The translations under genes were made by a program, and so were the position numbers. DNA of 64,000 nucleotides from Chaenocephalus aceratus (taxonomy: Eukaryota; Chordata; Actinopteri; Perciformes; Channichthyidae): contig CM043797.1 in NCBI GenBank assembly GCA_023974075.1, positions 34,777,639 to 34,841,638 on the forward strand. The letters run 5' to 3'. Shown one piece after another: positions 1-11,356 of this stretch. Numbering within the stretch: the stretch's first letter is position 1; each line of letters begins with the position of its first letter. A model generated the notes under the pieces. The model was given only the letters and a program-made list of their open reading frames with translations. It did not search any database and was not told where the DNA came from.

Positions 1-1003
1 TAGGTCTCATATACAAAACATGTCTGTGAAGTGTTTGGTTTCATTGTTCACTGTTTCAAAAGTGCTGATTCTGTGTCTGTAGCTTTACATGCTAATGAGC
101 TGCTGCTGGCCACGCCCCTCTGCAACATATTTGGTTAAAAATAACACAATGGTGCTCAATAGCCGCGTTCACACCAAGTACTTTGCCGTACTTAGTGCCC
201 AGCACTTAGTTCCCCCATGGAACTAAGAGCTGATCGCGTTCACACCGGAATAAGTTACCTGAGGGAAGATTACGCAAATGAGCCGCTGACGTCACTTCGT
301 CTTCTTCTGCTTTGAGTTTACTGGCAAGTCCCCTGAGTTGGGGACTGGCTCCCAGCAGCTTCTACTGAAGCCTTCAGAGTAAATCGCCAGAACGCCGACA
401 CCTCCTCATCTCCACCGCTCCCATGTTTTCTTTTGTGTTGCCATAAGTTAGTCTCTCTGCGTTTCTGCGCTGGGCTAATGCTAATGCTAATAATGCTAAT
501 GCGAGGATAATAAAATAGCGGCTCTACAAAACATTTCAGAGTTTTACGGGGCGTGGTTTGCAATTCGCCCAGCCAATCAGAACTGGGGCACTTTTTTCCC
601 CCAGGAGAGTACCACCTCTCAGCAGGCACTACAAATGGGGGTAAAAGTTCCCGGCACTAAGTATTCCTTTTGGTGTGAATAATAATAACAATAAGGGGAC
701 TAACGGAACTAAACGGGAAAAGTACTCCGGTGTGAACGTGGCTAATGAGGAGATTCAGGTGATAAGGTGGGCGGGTGTTACCTTGGTTGGTGATTGGCTA
801 ATTGTTGCACAACCCAAAAAAAACATTGTGATCTCACAAAGTGGCCAAAATCGGATTAGCACATTTTCAGATTTTTTTTTAATATAAATGGATCAGGATA
901 AAAAGAGAGAATCTTTTTTCCTGAAACTTTCAGAATCTCCTCGCACAGAGTGAACACATATTTATGTATAAAAGACACGACAAAGTGGATTAATAGGTGA
1001 CCT
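1..1003 (+). mobile_element. TTAA-type MITE (family T), copy 1, left end outside window
   Basis: This copy matches 52076-52832 over most of its length, for example CAAAACATGTCT, AAAGTGCTGATTCT, ACACAATGGTGCTC, GAGGAGATTCAGGTGATAAG and TAAATGGATCAGGA. It ends ATAGGTGACCT followed by TTAA (1004-1007), as copy 2 ends AGGAGACCT then TTAA. The first 50 or so bases of the element lie before the window. It is interrupted at 161-743 by a second element. Where copy 2 carries nine 37-bp units, this copy has one divergent unit (about 945-985). TTAA flanks suggest piggyBac-type mobilisation. No coding region is seen. Confidence 0.82.
161..743. mobile_element. 583-bp MITE nested in family T copy 1, AAT target duplication
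   Basis: The ends are inverted: AGCCGCGTTCACACC at the left and GGTGTGAACGTGGCT at the right, followed inward by AAGTACTTT and AAAAGTACT. A direct repeat AAT flanks the element at 158-160 and 744-746. Copy 2 of the host repeat at about 52270 lacks it, reading GGTGCTCTAGGAGGAGATTC across the site. Further GTTCACACC and GGTGTGAA motifs occur inside at about 235 and 670, so the ends may be doubled. A 3-bp duplication would suit a PIF/Harbinger-like element, but the superfamily is not proven. A 103-residue minus-strand ORF covers part of it and is not recognised. Confidence 0.82.
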
Positions 1004-1007
1004 TTAA

Positions 1008-3114
1008 GATATTCACGTCAGTTCAAGCGCAAACAATGTGTAGCTCAAATGCAGAATATGAATATGACGATAAGATGTCAAGTACACCAATAAGTAAAAT
1101 AGGAAAAAATGAATACAAATTATTGATTTAAATAAATAAAAAATTCAAAGAAAAAAAACATTGGAAAAAATGAATGACCTGATAAAAGGGGGATTTTCAG
1201 AGGGCGAGAAACTCTGGAGGGAAGACAGGGATTTTCGAAATGAAAAACCTAAAAGATAAAAAGCATAACCTCTTTAACATTAAAATTGTAACACAACAGA
1301 TTGGGAAGTAAAAGGACAGTTTGAAAATGTGTTAATGTATCATAATGGGCGCCATTTATTTAAAAAAAAAAAAAACACATCTTCTCCTCATCGCTGTGTG
1401 CATGAATCGCACTTGTGTAAAAAGAAATCACACATTTCAGCAGTGTCAGCAGCGATGCACCATGAGAGCGTGCCAGTGTATATGTTTCACTCATTCACCT
1501 TAAGGGTGGGGAAGGGCATAATTAGCAGAGCGACATTACTGCTGCACGCTGCAAATTTACCTCACAAAATCATTACAGCATCACACTCCACGGGTTTGAG
1601 GCTGGAAACACTGCAGGGGTCTGCAGGCTGATGTAAGAAGTGAGAAGGTTACAGAAACACGGTTGTGAGGTTTATATATCTGGGGGGAAATATATGCATG
1701 CACCTGTTTATTGTCAGTCATCACTTGCTTTGAGGCAATGAATTAATCAATGAATTATTAATGTGGTTAACTGGAAACCTTATGCGTCACATTACTAAGT
1801 TTGACCCAAAGTTGATCCCTTTTCCCTTATGCTTGTCTACCATGAATTGCATGGAAGTGAAAATGCAAAGAGAGTGGAGGAATCGGCACAAAAACACATG
1901 TGTTAGGGCAGGCTGTGGCTCAGTGGATTACATTTTGGATAAAAGCGTCTAACAAATGACATGTAATGTGTTTCACTGACTGGAGACCACTGGACATCAT
2001 TAAGAACCATCTCTACCTCCACCATAACTCCCACAATGCACTGGTTGGTGAAATAGAGAAAAGGCGTTTAGCTGACTTTACCAGTACTTAGGGATTTTAG
2101 CCTTTTCATATCATTTAAATGCACGAAAACATACACCTACAGGAAAGAGAAGTATAAAAGGGCCCCTTTAATATTGTGGTAGAACCATTCATCAGGAATA
2201 AATATTCTAGTAGCTTAAGTCAATGTAGGGTTGCAATTGTACTTATTAAATCCGGATTAATTATTTGCTTTCTAACAAATTAATGAAAGCTGGTCAAAAT
2301 GTTGACTATCATTTCCTTTGCCAGTTCTGAATCGTGGACTCTCTTACCATTTTTCTTTGGTGTAAAAGGAGTGCAACACATATTTTATTTCTATATTGTG
2401 CATATAGGAGGTTTGCTCATGTCTTGTACAGCTACTGCAGCTGACTTTGTTCTTCAGCAGTGTTGAATCAGCACATTATTTTACTCCACAGAACATTTTG
2501 AACGTTCCTCCTGGCAGGCTTTGTTGCTTAATGTCCTGTGTCTTTATTCAATCAGTAAAATATTACAAGCTGCGGAGAAGAGGCTGCAAGAGCAAGAAGC
2601 TTGTGTCTCCATTTCAAATATGCACACTTTCATCATTTCTTATAGAAAGGTGCACTAATGGAGGGACTCATTGCAAAAACTTGAAATACAGAATTGATAT
2701 AAATATGTTTTGTGGGATGAATCTTTTTATATGACTCCTTACAGAGAAGCTCGGGACATTAGCATGGGCTTTCTGCAACACTGCCGGTTAGGGTATAACA
2801 CTGTGGTTTTATTAATGGTTTTCTCTGCTCTTCCCATTATGGACTTAATGGAGCTTAACTGCTGTGCTCGTTTCTAAAAGAGCTCATGTGGAAAAGAAAA
2901 CCTGCTGCTCAAAGTTAACATTTTGTCTCTTTGGATGTTAGAGTAATGGACACGCTTTGGCACTGAGGATGATTTGTAGCAGCTGGCACCGAACTGAAAT
3001 ATAGATTAAATGAAAAGTGGACATGAACTGACAATGAACGTCTGTCGACCCATCGTGACACTCGAATTGATTTATACCCCAGAATATTGGTAACCAAAAT
3101 GTATTTGGCATGGC
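1008..3114. other. no gene recognised; A/T-rich intronic sequence
   Basis: I see only short chance ORFs, homopolymer runs (A at 1360-1374) and no clear repeat with a partner in the window. It is probably part of pcp4 intron 1. Confidence 0.5.
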
Positions 3115-3400
3115 TTAGTGGAATACACGTTTCTGATTGGTCAATACGGACCTCACAGAGTTCTGCTATTTTTCGATAACTCAGACCAAGGGACTATTGT
3201 ATCCGCAGAAAGAAGTCTGGTCAATTTCACGTCATCTGTGGACAACAACAATTGGATTTCACCCATCAGAAAACACAGTAGAATACTTTTTGAATCTTTA
3301 TTTTTATATTTGAGGAAAACACAAAACCTTGGATTCAGACAGACAGGAAGTAAACACGAACGGGAACAGCAGAAGAAGACAGACAGGAAGTAATCTCTTA
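3115..3400 (+). repeat. family J repeat copy
   Basis: This shares TGATTGGTCAAT, GCAGAAAGAAGTC and CTGTGGACAACAA with 32255-32400, and ends with about one and a half units of the 40-bp motif AACAGCAGAAGAAGACAGAC / AGGAAGTAAACAC. That motif is amplified at 46.1-47.1 kb. Other copies or pieces lie at 5925-6290 (inverted), 34436-34715 and 63550-64000. It is dispersed and noncoding, and its class is unknown. Confidence 0.7.
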
Positions 3401-3884
3401 ATAAACGGTGTGGTTTTGGACAGATGATCTAATATTAAAAACCGAGTAAGATCAGCAAAACTTTCTTTCTAATTCCTGCAGGAGCCTTATGTCCCGCAGC
3501 TCTTTTCTATCATCGTCTTTCCCTAAAAGCTACTCTGTCACAAACTGCTCTCGTCTGAGCAGTACACGCCAGAAGCAAACACATGCCCTCTGCAGATGTC
3601 ACTAGAAATCCACTGCAGCTTTTGTGGAATTGTTTCACAAGACAGTGCCTCAGAAAACACATTTGCACATGAGAGGAGACGCTCAAAGGCAAATGATGTT
3701 GAAGGGTTTGATTAGTTCAGCATAGTCCTTAATGGAAGAGATATAGAAGAAGTATACAGTATACTGCTGCGGGATATCTTCACCTATAATTGTATTTGTA
3801 TTTATTGGTCTATTTATATTTTGTATTAGCTTATAATAACAAACTAAAGTTGTTGGAGCCAGTTATTTTTGTTTTTGTAAAATA

Positions 3885-4130
3885 GGTCAAATAATATTGT
3901 CACCTAAAATCCCTGTGTTTCCTTTTTACCAACACTCCATTGGACTCCTTTGTTTACTTCTTGATCAAAGTGACATCACTATGCAACACTTGGGCTTCTA
4001 TTGGCCAGTGCACCAACACATTGTACGTGATAGGCTAAGGGGCGGGACATCTCTAAGCAGTTGACTAATCACAACAGAGCCGGCCAGCTAACCAATCAGA
4101 GCAGACTGGGCTCTGGTTTCAGACAGAGGG
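3885..4130 (-). repeat. family A repeat, part 1 (continues at 4635)
   Basis: This is an inverted copy of the repeat seen forward at 29752-29970 and 33416-33525. Shared features are CCAATCAGAGCAGACTGGGC, AATCACAACAGAGCCGGCC, GGGGCGGGACATC and TTTCAGACAGAGGG. The copy is interrupted by an hAT-like element at 4131-4634 and resumes with GAGGGTGAAAAGAGG. Forward copies start near TTAAA(G)AGGACATATTATG, suggesting an old TTAA-type nonautonomous DNA element. Confidence 0.75.
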
Positions 4131-4634
4131 CAGGGTGTCCGCGGGGTCTTAAAAAGTATTAAAAGTTGATAAATCAATTTAGCGAAAATGAAGGCTATTA
4201 AAAAGTATTAAACGGCATTTTCCAAGGCATTACATTTTGTAGCTTGTTTTCAATAAGTATATAAATGGTCCAAAGAGGTTGTATTCTACAGTCTGCCTGA
4301 ATGTAATCATGGCGTAGGTGTGTAGTGTGATTCTGTGTAGTTTATTGATGGCATCCCGTTGGGTTTGACGTCATCTGAACAGGACATCGCATCGTCCGTT
4401 TACGCCGGTTGTTAAACAACATCGTTATGGGGAAATGCAAGTTTGCGTCCAAATGGTTGGAAGATAAGGAGGAAGGACAATCAATACTGTATATAGTAAA
4501 TGTGAGGTAAAGTGTGTCGCCAATGTAACCGGTTAAAACTCGAAGTGGCATGAGGTCTTAAAATGTGTGGAAAGGGTCTTAAAAAAGGTCTTAAAAGGGA
4601 TTACATTGACTTCAGGATTCCTGCATAGACCCTG
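4131..4634. mobile_element. 504-bp hAT-like nonautonomous element nested in family A
   Basis: The termini are CAGGGTGTCCGCGGG and, inverted, CAGGGTCTATGCAGGAATCC. The subterminal parts are rich in GTCTTAAAAAGTATTAAA and GGTCTTAAAA, as in common fish hAT-type elements. A 5-bp direct repeat GAGGG flanks it (4126-4130, 4635-4639). Removing the insert and one GAGGG restores TTTCAGACAGAGGGTGAAAA, the reading of uninterrupted family A copies. hAT elements normally duplicate 8 bp, so the 5-bp repeat leaves the superfamily open. No transposase ORF. Confidence 0.8.
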
Positions 4635-4765
4635 GAGGGTGAAAAGAGGTGCTGCAGCACAGGCAGTATGAGAAAAATAAAGACCTTTTTGAACATTAAA
4701 ACATGCAGACATGTCAGAAGATTAAAGTCATAGTTGAGGCACAAAATACATCTAAGTCGTCTAAG
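4635..4765 (-). repeat. family A repeat, part 2
   Basis: This continues the interrupted copy: GTGAAAAGAGGTGCTGCAGC, then AAAGACCTTTTTGAACATTAAAACATG, then GAGGCACAAAATAC, in the inverted order of the forward copies at 12921 and 29752. The far end fades at about 4765. Confidence 0.7.
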
Positions 4766-5810
4766 TAAAAAGAACAATATTGGCTTCCATAATTTAGTGA
4801 GGTAGAAGTAGCATGAAATGGTACTCAAGTACAGGTCTTGGTTAAATGTACTATGGTCCACCTGTGCCTAAAGGAAGAGATGGAGTTACGGTCTGATGCT
4901 TCCTGCAGCTTTTAGTTAGTTTCCTTGCTGAACCAATGCTTTTGACTCCTGAGCTGGAGTTTCACTTTTTCTCCTCTAACTGAAAAGACAAGCCACTCAT
5001 TTGTCTCTGCCCAATGCTTTAGGAAAAGAACGAAGGGGAAGAAGAAGAGGCCTTATGTTCTTTCTGCTTCAATTGTCTCTGTCCTACTTCTGCCTTTTTA
5101 AATTCTTAATGACCATTGAGTGTGGCAGGGAACTCTTGGACTCTGCAAGCTGCCAAGTCTTAAAATAACCCCAGAAACGAACGAGCAGTTATACTAAATC
5201 TGTTCCCCAATTCCTCTCCCTTCATTTCCCTTCCACCACTCCAATTTGATTGAAATGACTAAGCCTCAAACTGTGCGGCGTTTAGGAACCCACTGGGCAT
5301 GGACTATGAATTTCTGACATTACATCAAATTCCTGGCTCTCTCCTCCCTGGGAAGTTGTTCAATGAGATGTTTCGACTCCACGGTCTCCGGTGGGACGGC
5401 ACAAGCTCGGACAGATTCATCATTCCTCATAATGAGGGGCTTAATTTGAACACCTTGCTCTTTTGGGTTCATTTGCGAAGCTACTCTCCTGCTGCTTGGC
5501 CCACAAAAGCAGAGTGGATCTGGGTCGCCTTTTTACGTATCGCGAACACATCACGTGGACCCCCCCGCCCTTGCAGCCGTTGAGCGATTGGCATAAGAGA
5601 AACCAAGCCAACAAGCCCAGTCCCTCTGGTCTTAGCGCTCCGGTCCAAAAGTGGTGAGAGTTGCTGAGCCAGATGAAGCAACTGAAGCCAAAACTTCAAT
5701 CATCGCATTATGCCAGCCGTGCTTATGAATCAGCCACTACAGATTAACAAACTAAGAAGCTTTCGGGATCCACAATATTGATTTTCTCGTTCACGTCATC
5801 AGGCCTTGGA
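4766..5810. other. no gene recognised
   Basis: Open frames of up to 94 residues at 5299-5699 overlap on both strands, have no splice context and resemble nothing I know. No clear repeat partner is visible in the window. Confidence 0.45.
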
Positions 5811-5811
5811 A

Positions 5812-5888
5812 TAACAGATGACATGTAAAAGGATTACGTAATAAGGATACCAAAACTACGTAATCACATTACTTCAGAAAAATGTAAC
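5812..5888 (+). repeat. family M fragment
   Basis: AATAACAGATGACATGTAAAAGG, then TTACGTAATAAGGAT and GTAATCACATTAC resemble the starts of family M copies at 14465 and 33108. It is a short, degraded fragment. Confidence 0.45.
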
Positions 5889-5924
5889 TCTTAAAAAAAA
5901 ATGGTTTATTGTGTCCCAACGACT

Positions 5925-6290
5925 GGAAGTACGTGGACTTTACCATTAACCAGTCTTTAAACACTGCCAGAGCCCATACTGTGTTCCCGTTGGTGTTTAC
6001 TTCCTGTCTGTCTTCTTCTGATGATTTCTTTGACCTCCAGCTCCTCTGGCTTTTAACCTTTTTCCTTCTCTTGTTCTCTTTTTCTTTTCTATACTGGGAA
6101 CAGTTTAGCCGTCATGAATCCAAAATATCCCGCTCTCTACAAATATAGAATTTCATGTTTCTAAAGTCTGATGGAGGATACTAATGTTTGTTGTCCAAAA
6201 CAGACATTAAATGGACATGACTGCAGATATAGTGTCTAATCGGAGCGTCCTTAGCAACGTTCTGTAAAACTATCAGACCTCTAGAATGTC
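5925..6290 (-). repeat. family J repeat copy (inverted)
   Basis: This carries ACTTCCTGTCTGTCTTCTTC, the complement of the family J 40-bp motif, preceded by CATTAACCAGTCTTTAAAC as at 34441. It ends with TCCTTAGCAACGTTCTGT, the complement of ACAGAACGTTGCTAAGGA near 63630 and 63930. Confidence 0.65.
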
Positions 6291-6339
6291 AAAATTGACC
6301 AATCAGGATTGAGTATTAAACCTTTTGCGCCTTTTTTTG

Positions 6340-6760
6340 TTAACATGTGCTAATGACTGATCATTGGCTGCCTCTCAACCAGCGTTTCCGCCAGGGGGGC
6401 GTCTTGGCGTGATTTGACGCCCTTATTCGGCTCGGAACGTCCTGAACTCGAGCCGAGTGCGTCCACAAAAAAAAATAATTCAAGAGAAGATCGAGAGTTG
6501 CTATCGCTTGAAATGACGAAAAGGCAAAAGGACAAGGACATCCCTCTGTTGGAGGGGCAAAGGAGTCTGGTGGGATTCTTCTCGCCGCCAGCAAAGCGCG
6601 TTCCTGTGACGAAAAAAACAAAAACACTGCCGCATCTTCCAAGGACCATGCCAGGAGGGGTGTTACCCTGTTGGCAGGAAGACGTAAAGAGATAGTATAA
6701 GGGACGGCTCAATTCAAAATTCAAGTCACGTGACACGACGTGACTTGAATTGGAAATAAG
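6340..6760 (+). repeat. probable transposon remnant with short open frame
   Basis: A 93-residue open frame at 6414-6695 has a polar, lysine-rich N-terminal part. It contains QRSLVGFFSPPAKR, which fits the Q-x-x-hydrophobic-x-x-aromatic-aromatic pattern of PCNA-interacting peptides. Similar short FF motifs occur near the start of some transposon-encoded proteins, so this may be the first coding piece of a decayed element. It is followed by a perfect 14-bp inverted repeat (6718-6751). No catalytic domain follows. It could be chance. Confidence 0.3.
6718..6751. repeat. perfect 14-bp inverted repeat, 6-bp spacer
   Basis: AATTCAAGTCACGT and ACGTGACTTGAATT are separated by GACACG. The left arm runs into CACGTG, an E-box hexamer. 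It sits beside the possible transposon remnant at 6340-6700 and could be part of that element. Confidence 0.85.
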
Positions 6761-8115
6761 CCTTTTGCCCAAAAGAAGATTTGAAATCCTTCAATTGAAC
6801 TGAAATCTCTATTTTCTGTTCATTGTTGAACAAACAGAGCTTACTGTAAAAACAAGTGTTGGTATCTCAACTCATTGGCGGATACTGCGATTTAATCGGA
6901 AAACAGATGCTCGTTCTCACAATGATTAAATGTTCTTTAACCCACTGCACAGCTTCTGTAAATCAGCCCGCAGATTGGACCGCCCGATCACTGGGAACTC
7001 CCTCGTCTATTTACCGGCCTTCTGCTTAGTTTCTTGCTCGATTCATCATCGCAACGCGCTCTTCGGCAGCGCACTGCACAATCCCAAAGTGAGGAAACCA
7101 ATCCCCAGAGATTGGCGTCACCCGCACTAATGAAAGCAACACAGAAAAATGTAATCTCGCCAATTTCAAGGCTCATTAAGTCGGGTAACACACTGAAGTT
7201 TGAAGAAATAATTTGAAGAGGATGATGTATTTCTTCTCCATCCTCTCCCTCCTCCCTTCCCTTGCTTTGAATCAAAGTATTTTCTTTACCAAAGCAGCAG
7301 CTGTATTAACATAAAAAACTAATGATTTTTTATTCCAGACATCAGTTGTAGCTTGCAGCCTTTTCTGGGGCATGAAGGCATTAGTACTTTTTGGCTTGAT
7401 TTCGCCCGCATTATGTGAGCAGAGAGTTTTTACTGCAGCATTGCAAAAATCCCCCCAAAATAAAATGTTAGATTAAAGAAAAAAAAAGAGACGTTTGTGA
7501 GTCAGTGTGAGTGGTTTGTGAGTCAGTGTGAGCGGTTTGATCACAGCTTTTCTGTTGACGGCGCCTTGGTTGCATGACAGCTGGCCTGCTTTTCGCTTAG
7601 ACTCATAACTTTACCAAAAGCCTTTAACCTCAGAGGAATACAAAGGAAGTAACCCAGTGTGTGTCTCACATACTGACAAGGCTCTGTGTGGAGGTGCCTG
7701 CAGAAAGACAACAGTGGCTGCAACTGCAAACATATAGTTAAAACAGAAAGTGTTTGCATTTTCTTAAACGTCAGGACCTGACAGCGGTCCGCCTCAGCAG
7801 AGTGTCACCTCAGGACTCCAGCCTGCCACACAGGAAGTGGAAAGTGTGCAGCTGAGTTTCTCTGGTTCGCCGGGCAATACTGAGCCATTGTCCAAGTGTC
7901 GCCAGTCAAACAGCTGACGTCCATGTCAAGCACATTAACTGTGGTTGCTGTCTCCTTGCTGACTCGCGCTTCTTGCCTCCTCTGCGGAGCAACACCCCGT
8001 CTGAATCTGACTTCTAGGTGGTAAAAGATACCAATGAACGCATTTTAACGGGAACCAAAAGTAGCCCTTGTGTTAAAACAATATATTATTCCTTTAATAT
8101 AAACGTAGATGTATT
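6761..8115. other. no gene recognised; short tandem duplication at 7491-7540
   Basis: This is mixed intronic sequence. GTTTGTGAGTCAGTGTGAG occurs twice in tandem at 7491-7535, the copies 22 bp apart. Otherwise there are only chance ORFs. Confidence 0.45.
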
Positions 8116-8119
8116 TTTG

Positions 8120-8365
8120 TTAACCGACCTGGAAGTTAGCATCTCATGTTCTCCCTCGACAAAAATCCAATGGGATTTCTCCATTAGATTTTGGTTTATT
8201 AAAGAAAAGAATCTCTGTGCAAACAATCGTTTATGATAATTAATTGTTTGTTCAGCAGGATAATCTCCACAAACGTTTAGACACCACTTTATGATTTTTG
8301 AAGTAAAAAGCTAACGTTAACACTATAAAGGAAATACAGCACATTCAGAAACCATTGACTTAGAA
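8120..8365 (+). repeat. family D/N repeat, copy 1
   Basis: The order is CTCGACAAAAATCCAATGGG, GAATCTCTGTGCAAACAATC, TTGTTCAGCAGGATAATCTC, AAAAAGCTAACGTTAACAC, TATAAAGGAAATACAGCAC and CCATTGACTTAG. The same order is seen at 19853 and 62585, and inverted at 16203-17292 and 47640-50660. The central section present in the 19.9-kb copy is missing. Its uninterrupted bridge between the N and D parts serves as the empty site for the 2.8-kb insertion at 47763. Confidence 0.75.
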
Positions 8366-8935
8366 ACAAGGGAACATGAAAGGGTAAAATGCCGACTAAT
8401 CTCCAGGTCTTAGAACTCATTCCTGCACCTCTCTTTTAGCTGAACAGACAGTGGAAAATGCTTGAGAGCTCTATAGCATAGCAAGCATTAGTAACAGTAA
8501 ATAGCATCACTGCAGGGGTGCATTGTGACCTAGGATCTTAGATGCATTTCAACCTTAATTCCTGCTTTTATTTGCCTTTCAAATAGTTTTCTTTATGTTC
8601 TAATTACTGTGGTCGGATAACTGTCTGTCTACTCAGAGGAGATATGTCCCAGGGAGAGGCAGTAATTATGTTTCATGGTAATTACTGACCTCTGTGCTGC
8701 ACTGCAACAGTACGATCCGCCCACTTCCTCTTCACTTTTACCCAAATGTGAACTGGCTGCCCAACAAAGGGAAGAAAATCCTAAAAAAATATGCAGCAGT
8801 GAGTTATTGACCCAGCACTGATTTGGCAGGGTTTCAGTATGCCCTGTAGCTTTTTATGACAGTATGGTTTATGTAACTGCCAATGGAGCTCATACAGATG
8901 AGTGGTCTGCGCACAACTCTTGTAGTAAAGAGCAC

Positions 8936-8965
8936 ACACACACACACACACACTCACACACACTC
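8936..8965. repeat. (CA)n microsatellite
   Basis: Short CA run with a few interruptions, in intron 1. Confidence 0.9.
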
Positions 8966-9254
8966 CCACTGCCTGCACGGTGAGGATGAGCAGGCTGATA
9001 TCTGAAGAGCTGAAGAGGCAGGATGAGAGTGAGGTTAGAGGATCAAAAGGGAAACTGTGTTTCACCGTGCAGGAATTCAGCAGAGCAGCTTCCTCCATAC
9101 TGAAGTTACGCTACATTCAAGAACATATTGTCTTCAGTGATTTTAATTAGTGTGTTGTATGCTGCTTGCTTGTATCTATTCTTAGTATTTGTCCTTGTTG
9201 ATGTTGCAAATGGAGCTGCTGTGAAACATTTCAGACTTGATCTGATAATGAAGT

Positions 9255-9415
9255 ATTATCGTAACCAATTAATTAGAATCGTATGGTATTGTGTTGGGTC
9301 ATTTCGTAATCAAGCGTGTAGTATAAAATAGTATCGTATCATATTGAATTGAAACGTATTGTATCGTATGGCATCATATTTTATTGAATCCCATCGTATC
9401 AAATCTTATCCACAT
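9255..9415. repeat. decayed (ATCGT)n pentanucleotide satellite
   Basis: Many dispersed TATCGTA, ATCGTATC and TATTGTATCGTATGG variants suggest a 5-bp tandem repeat worn by substitutions. Confidence 0.65.
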
Positions 9416-9602
9416 GGTGACCTCTCATAGAATTCATGTATCACACACGACTACAGTAAATACACCTTGTTTTGCCAGCAGCCAGTTAGCTTAGCATGAG
9501 TAATGGATAACACAAACTGCCTATCAGAACACGTCTGTTGAATCTATGCACTAGTGAGGGTCTTCTCATCTAAGCGAAACACATATTTCCACTAGGTTAA
9601 AC

Positions 9603-9740
9603 CAGTGGTTCTCAAATGGGGGTACGCGGAGTTGGAGTACTGCAGGGGGTACGTGAGATTTATTTTATGTTAATGAAAAAAAAAAACATAAGTAATGCAT
9701 TTAAACAAACTGCTAATAGTAGATTAACTACTTTATTCAA
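9603..9740 (+). mobile_element. 5' end of an hAT-like element
   Basis: It starts CAGTGGTTCTCAAATGGGGG, then GTACGCGG and GGGGGTACGTGAGATT. This is the familiar fish hAT terminus with a TGGTTCTCAA inverted end. No matching CCACTG end was found downstream, so the copy is truncated or its far end has decayed. The right limit is approximate. Confidence 0.65.
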
Positions 9741-11060
9741 AGGTTTACAGAAACTCTGGATAATAAAATGGGAAAAATAAACGGGGTGCTCTCTTTTCCT
9801 CTCCCTCTCCTGACAGCCCTAGTCTCGTGCAGCTCGCTGAACCTGTAATAAGTGACCCGACAGTAAAGAATACATATAGTTATAACTAGTTTAGCTTGTT
9901 CCAGAGTAGATAAACTAGCTAAGTGTGTTAGGTCTAACTCTTAGTGTATTTTGCTCCGCTCAACGGTCCGTCACAGCGGACGGAGCTGTGATCATGCAGA
10001 GCTGCATGTTCTCCGTTAGCAGCAGCTGATCATGTCCAAATCTATCAGATCTAGCTAGTTCTAGTTAATTATATGACTGCCTGCTTATCAAAGGACACCT
10101 AAACAATAAGCGTTGCTTGGCAACGGTGTGTGGCCGCAAAGTATAGCGCAGCATTATGCATATGTTTATATGAGGGTTCAAAATCCCATGCTCATAAAAT
10201 GCTCATATATATTTTTCTCTTCATTCCCCACGCCCCAAAATATATAAATAAATATACCAATTTTAGGAAAAGTAAGGAAGTTTGAGCAGTGTGGGTTTTA
10301 TATTGACAGAGTTACACATATTTCAAAACGCAAAGTGTAATAACTGCAGTTGCCTCCCTGTCAGAATGACAAAGATTCTCAGTGAAGCTCAAACCCATGC
10401 TTCACTACATTGTAAGTACAACTTATTAAAAAGATCAGTTCAATGCAACTAATGTCGCCTTAGTGTTATTGCATGATGTTAAAATTAGTTTGCCATGAGT
10501 TTAGTGATGGATTGTAAACATTTGAAATGTAGCATTTAAGTGCTTCTCAGTTACACGGTTGTTGTTTTAATAACTCAGACTCTGATGGTGCAGCGCTGTG
10601 CTGTACCTCTTTATGAGTACACATGCATGCAAACACAATGAATCTATCTTGGTTATTTTGTGCATGTCAGTAAATTAAAGTCAAAAGACATTATAAATAC
10701 AGTAAATTATTTTAAAGAAAATTGGGGAAACATAAATATATCCGTTCTTAATGTAAAAGAGCATACAGCTCCTCCTGTGGCTTTTTATCAAGGTGTAACC
10801 ACATTGACAGTTGAGAGTGCAGACCTGATATTTGAATGCACATTCATCTTGACAGCCATTGAATTAGAAATCTTCTGAACACCTGGAATTTAATGAGCGT
10901 CATCTTCGATAATCCCAAACTCGAAGCGCTTGCCTCGGGCGTCTCCTTCTGCAACCGAGTTAGGATGTGAGCGATGGAAATAAAGACTCGCTCTCAGCAG
11001 AATGAAAGGAGGAGGATGTTTTTATCTCCCCCAACGGATGTGCCCTATCTGAGATTAAAC
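9741..11060. other. no gene recognised
   Basis: Open frames are at most 74 residues and not conserved in appearance. Part of 9741-10260 may belong to the hAT-like element that starts at 9603. Confidence 0.4.
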
Positions 11061-11071
11061 ATATTTACATC

Positions 11072-11100
11072 AGGTTCAGGTTCAGGTTCAGGTTCAGGTT
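11072..11100 (+). repeat. (TTCAGG)n hexanucleotide repeat
   Basis: About five copies of TTCAGG. It resembles a telomere repeat in length only; the sequence is not TTAGGG. Confidence 0.9.
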
Positions 11101-11356
11101 ATGTATTTGTACCCGTAGGTAGATTCTGTTTGCAGAGAAAAAGACAAGGGTTCCATCCTGACACTAAAAATAAACACAAACAACAGACACATCTCTAATA
11201 AAGGACTAGTAAAAGTACAAGTATACCCCGCTCAACCAAATCTCAAAATATTTAAAAAACATTTTAAGAAGGAAAACACTAGTACAAACATGGACATTCA
11301 AAATTCACAATTAAATAAATGAATAAAGATAGGCATCTGTGTGACGCTCCTATGAT

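Noticed and set aside
318..629. 103-residue minus-strand ORF in the window-start MITE
   Set aside because: It lies inside a short nonautonomous element, and no transposase or Myb-like motif could be recognised with confidence.
5299..5699. Possible exon (94-residue ORF)
   Set aside because: Three frames on both strands are open at once, and nothing resembles a known protein.
11072..11100. Interstitial telomere repeat
   Set aside because: The unit is TTCAGG, not TTAGGG.
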